A stretch of 64,000 bases of DNA from Pestalotiopsis fici W106-1 (lineage: Eukaryota; Ascomycota; Sordariomycetes; Amphisphaeriales; Sporocadaceae), in assembly GCF_000516985.1 (NCBI RefSeq), contig NW_006917096.1:667606-731605 (forward strand). The letters run 5' to 3'. Made by a program: the position numbers and the translations under genes. Shown here one piece after another: positions 11,852 to 23,405 of the stretch; within the stretch, counting starts at the first letter, position 1, and the number at the start of each line of letters is the position of its first letter. The notes beneath the pieces are model-generated. The model was not told the origin of the DNA. It worked only from the letters and a program-made list of their open reading frames with translations, and did not search any database.

Positions 11852-12716
11852 GATGTGAGCTCACACCCTTCGTACAGTCACCTTGGCTGATTTAGGTGTA
11901 ATTTTTCAAGGAAAAAGAGGTGCAGGCGCTCGTAGCTTTATACTCATTTTCAAGTGAAGCGCCACAAGGATTCAATATTATAGATACCGCCTCCGTCTAT
12001 GACGTGAAGCGGCAATTCCTGAACACATTCCTGGCAACATGTCAGCTTGGCAACATTTTAGCTTGCCCACATGGGGTACTCCTCTAGACATAGTTTTTTT
12101 TTTTTTTTTTTCAATAATGAGATACCTTGGTATTCATCGGGAATGCTTAACTAGGTACCTAGTCATTGATCGATCACTTTGGTCTTTGTTCTGGACCCGA
12201 TCAACTGGGTGTACCTCCAAAATATCATTTATAGCAACGATTGAGCACAAATATTAGCGATGCAGTTTCATGCGGTCCCCTTATTCCGATCCCTACTTGT
12301 TGCACTTCCAGCTCATTCACTCCCAAACACGCCGCGGCTATTCTTTGCCGTAACTGCATGGTACGCTCACGAAAACAGCAAAGTGCATCTCAGATTTGAC
12401 ATTCTCCTCCAGTATTTAGGTTTGATAGACCGCTAATGCGTTGCGCTGAATAGTCATTTGGGTGAGTCCCGTTCCATTTCGGCAAACTCGTCAAGATCGC
12501 ATTTGCCACTCCGTTGACCGGAAGGTTAATCCGAAATGCTCCGGTAAGGCGCGGCTACCGCCAATATTATAATGCCCCGTTCGAATCACGACTTTTGAGC
12601 ACAAAGCGGATCGAGAAATTGCGCAGACATACTTGCTGTTGAATTCAGGGTACAAGGTGTAACCTGACTACGCGCCGTCATTGACTTAGTTTTGGGATAA
12701 GCAGAGTAATCATACT
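11852..12716. other. Intergenic, no gene seen
   Basis: This is the upstream region of the LOR gene. A run of 18 T residues lies at 12094-12111. No coding or RNA signal could be supported. Confidence 0.5.
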
Positions 12717-12949
12717 TGTCAGATGGTGGATTATGGTTCCCATACACTGGGGTGTGCTTGAGCACACGGATCAACCCCATAGTGTTCAGATAGATGTACG
12801 GGACCTCCCGGGGATTAGCCGGGGCCACCCAAATAAGCGTACACCTCATCAAAACTAAGAGGCGCAGAATATAGATCAATACATCACACAATTGACACCC
12901 ATATCAGACCAGTTTAAACTCCAATAGGAAAGCACCACCTTGATCAACA
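12717..12949 (+). mobile_element. Solo LTR of the Copia-3 family, almost free of RIP
   Basis: This 233-bp sequence begins TGTCAGATGG and ends TTGATCAACA. It matches both LTRs of the inner element at 44358-49616 (also 233 bp each) in opposite orientation. Unlike them it keeps its C and G positions throughout, so it approximates the pre-RIP LTR. About 27 nt of element sequence just inside the LTR (12950-12976) also match the inner element, then similarity stops. The copy is therefore a 5' LTR with a truncated leader. No target duplication is seen. An apparent minus-strand frame here (12586-12891) is not a gene. Confidence 0.8.
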
Positions 12950-13160
12950 ATTAAGAGTCTCACTGCCTCCGCCGACTAAAACTTGAGCGTAGAGGTCAAA
13001 GGTTCAAATCAAGTGTCGACCACCTAACCAAAAATAACAGCAACGTAACGGAGCATAAAATGCAAATGGAACCAAGTTCTCCAGCTCGCCCGTAAAAAGA
13101 CGTCCAAGCTGAGGGGGTGTGTTAGATAAGTGCTAATAAGCGCATAATGACTAAGAACCA
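12950..13160. other. Short leader remnant and junction before the RIP block
   Basis: The first 27 nt are Copia-3 leader. The rest is unassigned, of normal composition, and leads into the AT-rich island. The Helitron 5' end must lie in or near this stretch, but no TC terminus can be fixed. Confidence 0.4.
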
Positions 13161-15889
13161 ATCTTTTGTGGTGCAGTGGTAAAAACCCCACCATTTGACA
13201 ATACTCTATAGTTTTCCAGGTGTACGGCCATATTTCTTGGCGTGGCGTTATTAACCAATTATACGGCTATATTTAAGTAAAATCGGGCCTAATCGTTTTG
13301 CTTTTTGCGGCTTTAAACTTTTTTTACGCTTTTAAAATAGCTTTAAATTTAAATGCATTAAATAAAATAATATTTTCCGCTATTATTTATTAATTTATAT
13401 TAAATTTATATTTTTCGGTATTAATTTAATGCTTTCGCAGCGCTATAAAAGCGTATTTTTCTAATTTGCTTTTACGCTATTTTTAATCCTAAAGCGTAAT
13501 CCTTTTAACCGTAAAGCGTGCCGTTTATTATATTCGGTTTATATTTATTAATAAATATATTTTTACGGTAATTTTTGGTAATTATTCGTAAAGCTATATT
13601 ATTTTACGATTTAAATTTAATTTAAATAAAATTAAAATTTACTTTTAGGCAAATTAGGAAGGCTTTTATTTATTCCTTTAGTTTTCGTTTTTTTTTTTTA
13701 TAAACTTTTTTTTCCTTTTTTTACGTTTTTTTGCGCTATACGTTTTTTATTTACCTTATTTTTTTTTACGATAGCGATACCTGCTTTTTTTATTTATATA
13801 TTATTATTAAAATATATTTTTTGCCGGTTTCCCTAAATCGGTGCTAACGTTTAATTTATAATTACGAAATTTAAATTATACGTTTAGGCTTTAAAATATA
13901 CGCAAAAAAGGCTATTTATGCTTATTATTATTTTTTTTTATATATATAAAATAAAATTAAAAATTTTAAATTACTTTTTAGCGTTATTTTTTATATTTTA
14001 TTTTACCGTAAAAAAATCGCTTAAAAGCCGTATTTAAAAAGGATTATTTTTTTTTATTTAGGTATAAATTTAGTTTATAGGCGATATAAAATTAAAAAAA
14101 GCGCCCGGAGCTTTCCGGTATTCGCTTTTAAGCGAATTTTATAATATTTTATATATTATATAAATTTAAATAAAGCCTATTAGCCGGATATTAAGGCGAA
14201 AAATAATTAAAAATATTTTTTATTACGGGTTATATAAAAGCTATATTTTTAAGCGTAAAATCCTAAAAAATATTATTAAATAATAAATATATACGAAATT
14301 ATATAAATATATTTCGGTAATTATCGTTACCTAAAATATTTTTTTTCCCGATAAACCTTTTTTAAACGATATAGCGGCCTTTTAAACGGCTATTTTATAA
14401 ACTAAATTCGTTACGCTTATTATTAATTTAATAAAGGATAAATCGGCTATTAAATTATTTATATATTTTTTATTTAACGTATTTTTAACCGAAAATAAAA
14501 CGGTTATAATCGAAACCGAATAAAATAAATAATTTTAATCTAACGTTAATAAATATATTTAAATATAAAATATAATTATAAACCCTAAAAACAATAACGT
14601 TAATTAAATTAAAATTAATAATATTAAATTCGTTCCGTTAGCGGTATATAAGCTTAAAAAGCCACTTTTTATAAAAAAAGCAAAAAATAAAGCTTAATTT
14701 TTTTTAGGCCCGGATAAAACCGGGTTAAGCCGCCCACGTAATATTTAAAAAAATATTAAGGCTAAAATAAATAAAATAAAAAAATATAATTTTAACGTAA
14801 AACGGCAGGTTTTAAATAAAGCTAAGCGTTATATTACGCAATAATCCGTTATAAATCGCGTTTTTATAGGTTTAGCGTCGATAAAAATAGTTACGCCGCT
14901 ATATAAATAAATAAAGTTTGCTAAAAATAAATTAATATTAACGCCTAAAGCCGCGCTTTTAAATCCTCGCATAACCCGTAAATATACGGCCGCGGAAGCA
15001 AAAAACGACGATAGCAATAATTCGGAGGCTTTCGTATTTATTAATAGCTTAAAACGCTTTAAAAGGTTAGCGAGGTAATTTATTTTTTTCGATTTAGCGA
15101 AAATATATAAATAAATAAATTAGGTTTAGGTTTTTTTTATTAATCGACGTTTTGCTATTTCCGCTTATATTTAATATTTATTTTTATTTATATTAATATA
15201 TTATATAATTAATATTATATTTTATTTATATTAATTACCGGTTTATATATCGATAAAATTATATTAATTTATAAACGGTTTTTTTATATTATATTTAGCC
15301 CGATATAGCGCGTTCGGTTATATACGCGCTTTTTTTATAAAATTTATAAATTTATAATTATCGTAAATTTTTTTTAATACCCGTATTTATTTATTAATAT
15401 TATAATTTTGCTAAAGCTAACGCGTAAATAACGTATATATAACTATTATAATCGCGATTAATTTTTTAAAAAAATTAAATTTAACGCAAAAAGCAATTTA
15501 TATAAAAATTGCAAAAAAGGTATTAGCTATTATAATTTGCCTAATAATAAACGGCGTTTTATTTTTTAATCGATTTTTTTCCGCGACCCTTCGATTTCGA
15601 AACCTTTTAAACGAATTTAGCGAATACCTTTTATTATATAAAACCTTATTATTAACAAAGGCCTGGATAAATAAAATTTAGCTACGCTAAAAAATAAATA
15701 TAACCTAAAATTATTCGATTTTTTACCTATAGGCTTAAATAAGCCCGATACCGATTAAAAAATATATATCGAGGCTAATATAATTTTTTATAAATAAAGT
15801 TTTAGCCCGGTATTCGCGTTCCGGCGCCTAAATTTAACGGCTAAATATATTATATAGCTTTTTATTAATAATCCGCTTACGGTTTTTAA

Positions 15890-17458
15890 TAACGATATTA
15901 GCGTTATAACGTATTAGTATAATTATTATAATGCCTTTTATTAAAAAAATAAAGCTATTAAAGCTAAGCGTAGCAAAAGCTTTAAATTTAGCAAATATTA
16001 TAATAACGGCTAAATTGTTTTTTAGCCGCTTTTAAAACCGCCCGGTTTTTTTCGGGCGCTGCTTTTTAGGCATAATATTTATAATAAAGCGTTTTATAAT
16101 GCTTTACGGTAATATAATACCGCTTATTCGTTTATATTTATATAGCTTTCGGTATTATTTAAATTTAAAATACCCCGATTTAGTAATAATAACCTTAATT
16201 ATTATTATATATAAAATGCTTTTTATTATAAAACCGGATTTTTATAGTTATAGGCTAGGTTTAAGCCGACGTATTAATAATTATATTTTTTAAACCCGAA
16301 AAAAACCGTATTAATATAAATAAGCCTAAACGATAGCTTTAATTTAAATATAATACTTTAGCTATTAAATTATTTTTATTACCGTAATCCGTATATAAAG
16401 ATTTATACGATTATTTAGGAGCGTTTTGCCTAAATAATCGTCGAATAGCGCCGTTAAAGTTTAAACGGCGAAACCTTATAGGTTATTTTAAATTTTAATT
16501 TTCGTTTAATATTAAAAAAAGGCGTAAATCGCCGGCGGAAAAATTTTCCGGTTGCTAACGATATTATTGGCTTTTTCCCGGATTATACTAAATCCGAACG
16601 CTAATATAAAATAATTTTAGCGGAATATAATTTTAGGGAATTTGCGTTAAAAAAGATTTTTATAAAATACCCGTTATATATACCGTTTATATATATTTTA
16701 ATATAGCTAAATAAAGGTAAAAAATTCGAAATAAGCTTAAATAAGCGTAAGCCGTTAAAAAAAGCAAAAAATATAATAATTATACGGGAATAATTTTAAT
16801 ACTATTTTTATTATCGGAAAAACGGCTAATCGGTCTTATTTGTGTTTAAAAAGCTATTTTAGTAATTCGTCGTTAATATTTAGGCTATTACGGAGTAAAA
16901 CGCTTTTTAATGTATTAGGAATAATTAAAATAAAATTTATATTAATTTTCGTAATAGCTTTAAAAATGCTTTCGCGTCCGATTACCCTAATTTAGGCAAT
17001 TTAGGCATTAAAAATATTTATTTACCCGCGTTTTATATCGGAAATTTATATAATATATACCGTTATTATTAGGATTTTATATTTATAGCGCGCTATTTAG
17101 GTAAATTTATATTTTTCGTTATTTTTACCGCTAATCCGAATTAGCTAAAAATAAAGCGTAAATTATTTTTAAAATAAACCGTTAATAATCGGCCGGATAT
17201 TAGTATTTATATTTTCGATTTAAAGCGTAAAAGATTATTACGGGATATTATTAAGCTAAATTATTTCGGTAAATACGCTAAATATATATAAATTATTAAA
17301 TATTAAAAGCGTAATTTATTTTATATATATTTATTAGTTTTTTTAAAGCTTGCGAATCGTAATCGGCTATTAAATCCCGCGAATATCGATAAAATAATTC
17401 GAGTAAAGGTTTCCGGTCCCGATATTAATTTTAATAGCGCTTTTCGCAAAATCGTTTT
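15890..17458 (+). pseudogene. Helitron Rep-helicase, 5' part (RIP-mutated)
   Basis: Translation with many stops shows YNNG[Q]IVF, then PLLKPPGFFRALLF and YNKAFYNALR*YNTAYSF. This is the Helitron-like N-terminal signature, with Cys replaced by Tyr as expected from RIP of TGC/TGT. Further on, FGKYAKYI and the YQKRxLPHxHLL-type stretch (KRNLFYIYLLVFLK), followed by NIDKIIR, mark the Rep/HELP core. The frame runs into the Copia insertion point at 17458. The gene is not functional. Confidence 0.75.
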
Positions 17459-18086
17459 TGTTCTAAGGTATGATTGGTGGATCATAAACTTAAGCACAAG
17501 GAAGCGTTCGTATAATTCGTAAAATCAGGCCGTAGGAGTAGTTATAGGGCTATATAACTGATTTATTAAAGCTTAAGGAAAGAATAATTAACTATAAAGG
17601 AATAACTACCTTTTATACCCATAAAATCAACTAATAAAAACATTCTAAAATATATTACTAATAAACTGGATTTATAATTAAGTTAATTAGTAATAAAGTT
17701 AATTTATAATCGAAGAAACCATCGAAATTTATAGATTTTTATAGTATGGGTTACCTTATAACCCAGGGCTATTATAGCTAGGTGCACTGGCCATACTTAG
17801 TGGGGCTTAATCCAATGGAACGTTTTACTAGATTCCAGTGGGTTCCAGTGGCCATAATGGCTATAATAGTTAATTATAATAATTTATTAACTATATAGCA
17901 TTGTGAATAATGGCTATAAATAGTGCTATACTAACTAGAGGTTAGTATAAGGTAAATTCTATTGATTTCCTATATATCGTTATTTAACGATATCTCGATA
18001 GGTTTTATAGCTATTATAACGATATAATATGCGTTATAAAGCTAATTTTATGCATTATACGATGCTATATTAATATCCGTACAATA
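17459..18086 (-). repeat. Copia-1 3' LTR
   Basis: 628 bp, starting TGTTCTAAGG. It is less RIP-mutated than its partner over much of its length. It is preceded on the plus strand by the target duplication GTTTT. Confidence 0.88.
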
Positions 18087-18149
18087 CTCCCCTTATTAAA
18101 CAGTATCGGTTAAATTTAACAATTTGATAAATTTCTAAAATTTATCTTT

Positions 18150-21100
18150 AGGAAGTGGCTTTATAAAGCCGTCTGCTAGTATATCGTTGGTTAAAATATA
18201 TTTGATTCGAATATTTTTATTTTTAACCTTTTACCGTACGTAAAAATACCGTATAGCCGTATATTTAATACGTTAGTAATATTCTGGATTATATGCTAAA
18301 TTTATAGCCCCCGTATTATCTTTTTTAATTAATATGGTATTTATATTAATTCCGATTTCCGTAAAAAGATTTTTTAATTATATTGCTTTACGGGTAGCCT
18401 GCTTTAGTCCGTTAAATTTAGCTTTGGTAATTAATAAAGAAATCGTAAATTGCCGTTTCGATTTCTAATTTATCGGCCCGTTATTTAAAGTAAATAAATA
18501 ACCGGACGTTAATTTACGGGTTTCGTAATTACTAGCAAAATCGGCATCGGAATAACCTATTAATCCGGGTTTTATTTTCCCGTTAAAGGTAATTTTAAAG
18601 TAGTAATAGGATTTTAAATAATTAAATACCTTTTTTACCCTTTTTATCGTGGTTTTCGATAGGTTCTGTATATATCTGGCTAAATATGCTATAGGGTAAG
18701 CTAAGTCGGGCCTGGTTTAGACTATAGTATATATTAATCCACTTAATAAATGCTAATATAAGTGGATAAATTCTTTTGAAGCCGGTTTTTCGTTATTTTT
18801 ATTTTTTAACGTATATAACGATTTTGGAAATTTAGGGCTAAGTGGTATATTAGCCGGTTTTATATCGGAAAATCCGTTAATTTCTAATAATTTTTTAAGG
18901 TAAATTGCCTGGTTTATACGAATTATTTTATTTTCTCGATTTTTTTTAATTTATATACCGAAAAAATAAAAAATTAGTCCTAAATCTTTTATTTTGAATT
19001 TTTTCGAAATATCCTATTTTAATTAGTTAATTTTACGTAAATTAGGGCTAAAAATTAGGAAATTATCTACGTAAGTTATAATAAAAATATTAGATTTTTT
19101 ATTATAATAAGCTAATTCGTTTAAAATAAATAAATTAAATCCAAGCTTTTTTAGGCTGTTTTTTAGCGTAATTTGCTATTAGCGTAGATTTTATTTAAGA
19201 CCGTATAAGGCCTTTTTAAGCTAAATTACTTAGGAGTCGTTGTTTTTTTAACCGAAATTATTTAATTCCGGGTTTTCGGAAAAAAATTCGGATAATTTGT
19301 TTATAAGGGTAATATATATTTTTTCGTATAATTCCCCGTTTAGGAAGGTACCGATTATATCGATTTGTTCGATTTCCTAATCGTAATAGGCTGCTAAGGC
19401 TAATAAAAGCCTTTAGGTAGTGGATTTTGTTCCCGTAGCGAACGTTTCGAAATAATCGATTTTATATTGTTGTTCGAATCTACGTATAACTAGTTTAGCC
19501 TTATATTTATCGATATTACCGTTTTTATCGGTTTTCCTTTTAAATACCTATTTTACGGATAATAGGATTTTACCGGTTTTTTGGATTTTATTTCGATCGA
19601 TGGTTTAAAAAGTCTTTTTTTAAATTAATTGCCGTAATTTAGCGTATATAGCCTGGTTTTATTCTTTTTTTTAGGGCTTTTTAGCGCTTATTTTATAATT
19701 TTCGGTTCCGTATAGCCTAAATTTTTAATAATTAAATAATACGAAATATCGGCGAATAATTCGTCGTATTTAACGAATTTATTTCGTTCGGAATCCGTAA
19801 GTTTCGGAAGAATTACCTTAATATTCGATTTATTCGGAATAATTAAAAAAGTATTATTAATATCTATAAATTCGGAATTTATATTAGATTTATTATTTAT
19901 ATTAGATTCGTTTCCGGATAAGTCCGGTCGATCGTTAATTATGGATTTATTCGTAATAAATCGAAGAATTTAATCGTTTCCGGGAGGTGGATTCGTTAAA
20001 TCTACCGTTTTCGGGATTATTAATTGGATAAATTCACCGTCGGTGGAATTTTTATTTGGTGTTATTTCCTGATCCGGTAATTCCGAATCTGGTAATTTCT
20101 CCCCCTTTTTTCGATTTTCAGGTAATAATCGAATATAGGAGGTCCGTATAATCTGTGATTTATACGGTCGATCGGGAAAATATACGTAATAGATTTTATT
20201 ACCGTTATATTTAATTATTTTCCCGTTTTTGGTAGTAATTCCGAATTTATCGGAGTTTTTACGGATTTTTTTCGGTTTATAAATTAAAACCGGTGTTTTT
20301 AATATATGGATTTGGGATAAATCAGGCTTATTATCCCGTTTTAGCCAGAAATAATCGTAAAATTCCTAGTAGGGGGTAAGTGGACCGGATGCCGTAATAA
20401 TAAAATTTATTAAATAAATTACTGCTTTTGCAACGAATTCCTAGAGGTTTTTTAGGAGTTATAAATCGATAAAAACCGTTCTGGTTTTTTCGATAATAAT
20501 CCGGTTCGTACGTTCGGCTATACCGTTTTATTTTAATATATAAGGAGTTATAGGTTCGAAAATAATCCCTTTTTCGGTTAAATAATTTTCTAATTTAACC
20601 GGGGAAAACTTTTTGCCGTTATTTATGCGAATAGTATTCGGATATTTTCCGAATTAGGTTTTGTAATATTCGATTTTATTTGTTACGATATTAAATATAT
20701 CGGATTTTTTTTTAGAAAATTTAATTTCCTAAAATCCGGTTTTATTATCCGTAAAACCAGTTATATATTTATAACCGGAGTAGCTAAAAGGGGTAATATA
20801 AACCGTATTGATATAAATACGATATAACGGTTTATTGGCCTTATTCGGATTCGTACGGGGTTGGTTTCGGGTGAATTTACCCGAAATATAGGATTCGCAG
20901 TTTAAATCCTTTTTTTTTAATTCCTTTTTAGGAATCCCCGTAATTATTTTAGCTATTTTAGCTAAAATATCGTAGCTAGGGTAGCTAAATCGTTTATGCT
21001 ATTTTTCCGTAGCTATAAGGAAATTCGAATAATTAGAAATTAATTCGATTTTTTTAAAATCCGTGGTTTCGTTAGATTTCGTATCCGAATTCGGTTCCGG

Positions 21101-22420
21101 GTAACTTAAATCGATTATACGGGCTTTTTTTATTATTTTTAGTAGATTTATGGCTAAATATGCTATATTAGGCTTTGATTTATTAGCTAGGTATAGGAAA
21201 AATTTACGTTTTTTTTGATTTAACGTGGTAAAAAGCCTATTTTTAGAATTGTATAATTTATTCCCGCTTATAATACCGCCTTTTTAGTAATATAATTAGC
21301 CGGATATAATGTTTAGCGGAAATTCCGGTATGTAAAGCACGTTTAATAGCGTTATTTTACGTATTTTCCGGTTAATTTCGAAGGAAAGCGTAATATTTCT
21401 AATTCCTTTTAGAAATACTTTTCCACCACTTATAATTATCGGTGAAAAATCCGATTTTATAGTAAAATTATCGAATAAGTGCTTATTATTCGATATATGC
21501 TTTAAGGAACCAGTATCGTATAACCATTAATCCCTAGGAACGGAGGTTAATTTCTTTTTTAATTTATTCGAAATATTCGAAAAAGCATAAAACGATTCGT
21601 CTTCGTCCGAATCTTCGTTACGGGGTAAGTTTCCCTATTTCTTAGATTTCTGGTTTGTGGTGGATATAGTCGAATTTAAGTTATTCGATTTATTCGAATT
21701 ATTCGATTTTTTCCATTTATTCGATTTATTCGAATTCTTCCTATTTCCGCTTTGGGTTCCCCGTTAATTTTAATTAGATCGGGGGAACCGGGATTTTTTA
21801 TTATTATCGGTATAATAAGAATTTCCTATAGCCGTATCCGGATCCCGTCGGTTTTTATCCAAAATATCCGTAATTAGCCTTTCGAGGGTAGGTGGATTTA
21901 TAGATCGTAAAGCACTGCGTTAACGGTTAGCCTATATAAGGTAAGCTAATTAGAAGGCTGCAATAAAAATCGTCTTTTAATCGATATTATCGATTTTAGC
22001 CCTAACGCTTAAAAGCTTTAAAATATATTTTTTAAAAATAGATATAAATTCGTTTAACGAGTTATAGTTCTCGAATTTAATAGTGTAAAATTCGAAATAT
22101 AATTGCTGACGTAATACGGGTCCGGTGCCTTAATAGGCTGATTATAAAGTCGATAAGGCTTTATATAAATCTATTTTATCGAATATTAAATTTAACGGTT
22201 CTGTTATTAAATTCTGACGAATTAGAAGCAGTGCCTGGGCTTTTTAAATATCGGTTATACCGTTATATATATCGGTAGTTTCAAAAAACCGATCGATTCC
22301 TAGTAGTTTAAAATATAACTGCAACGTGGATTTCCACGTATTCCAGTTTCCGGATCCGGAGAGTTTCTGTTTCTCCGGCATCTGGCATCCGGCAATAATA
22401 CGGATAAAGTTATCCATTTT
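18150..22420 (-). pseudogene. Copia-1 gag-pol remnant
   Basis: On the minus strand the reading starts near 22381 with MPEKQKLSGSGNWNTWKS, a Copia gag N-terminus. The aspartic protease motif LYDTGS is intact at about 21505-21520. The integrase end shows NGIAERTNRIIIEKTR at about 20470-20550. The reverse transcriptase catalytic box reads YVDN (19062-19073) instead of YVDD, a change RIP would cause. RNase H residues lie at about 18370-18560. Stop codons interrupt the frame throughout, so the element cannot be autonomous. Confidence 0.85.
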
Positions 22421-22778
22421 GCCGAATTTTTGCCGTTACAACGGTATAATTATCGTTAAAAACGGTAAAGGAATCGTTAAGAAAAATGAAAATAAAAGAA
22501 ATTAATTCTTTTATTTTATCGATAAAGTGTATAATAGGATCCAGGTGCTATAATATGATATAGCAGGTGCTATAGGGTGCTATAGCAGATCGGCTATTAT
22601 AGTTTTCGATATAATTACGGCTTATATAGGCTTATATAAAGGCCTATAAGAGATCGGCTACTATAACGGAATTCCAGAGTCTACGTTGAATCAACTCGTC
22701 TGGGAGAGCGGCTATAGTTTTCGATATAAAGTCCGGTTCCTAATATAATCGATATTATACCGGACCGGGCTTATAACC

Positions 22779-23405
22779 TGTTTTAAAGTATAATTAGTGG
22801 ATTATAAACTTAGGCATAAAGAAGCGTTCGTATAATTCGTAAAATCAGGCCGTAAAAATAATTATAAGGCTATATAATTAATTTATTAAAGCTTAAGGAA
22901 AGAATAATTAATTATAAAAAATAATTACTTTTTATATTTATAAAATTAACTAATAAAAATATTTTAAAATATATTATTAATAAATTGGATTTATAATTAA
23001 ATTAATTAATAATAAGGTTAATTTATAATCGAAGAAACTATCGAAATCTATAAATTTCTATAGTATGGGTTATCCTGTAACCCAGGGCTATTATGGCTAG
23101 GTGCACTGGCTATATTTAGTGGGGCTTAATCTAGTGGAACGTTCCATTGGATTCTAGTGGGTTCCAGTGGCTATAGTGGCCATAATAGTTAATTATAATG
23201 ATTTGTTAACTATATAGCATTGTGAATAGTGGCTGTAAATAATGCTATACTAACTGGAGGTCAGTATAGGGTAAATTCCACTGATTTCCTATATATCGTT
23301 ATTTAACGATATCTCGATGGGTTTTATAGCTGTTATAACGATATAATATGCGTTATAAAGCTAATTTTATGCATTATACGATGCTATATTAATATCCGTG
23401 CAATA
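22779..23405 (-). repeat. Copia-1 5' LTR
   Basis: 627 bp, paired with 17459-18086. It carries more G-to-A changes at its start (TAATTAGTGG against TGATTGGTGG in the partner). The target duplication GTTTT follows at 23406-23410. Confidence 0.88.

Larger units (their letters stand above)
17459..23405 (-). mobile_element. Ty1/Copia LTR retrotransposon (Copia-1), RIP-mutated
   Basis: Two LTRs of about 628 bp (17459-18086 and 22779-23405) flank a minus-strand gag-pol. Both begin TGTT and end CAATA, probably CAACA before RIP. A 5-bp duplication GTTTT lies at 17454-17458 and 23406-23410. A polypurine tract, read on the minus strand as AATAAGGGGAG, abuts the 3' LTR at 18087. Gene order is gag, protease, integrase, reverse transcriptase, RNase H, typical of Copia. 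The LTRs differ mainly by C/T and G/A changes. Confidence 0.9.

Noticed and set aside
12540..12600. tRNA-like GTTCGAATC motif
   Set aside because: The flanking arms do not pair into a T stem or acceptor stem.
12586..12891. 101-codon minus-strand frame similar to one at 44416-44601
   Set aside because: The similarity is real but is DNA-level: both lie in the same LTR family.
12970..13020. tRNA-like GGTTCAAATC next to the solo LTR
   Set aside because: No cloverleaf can be drawn.
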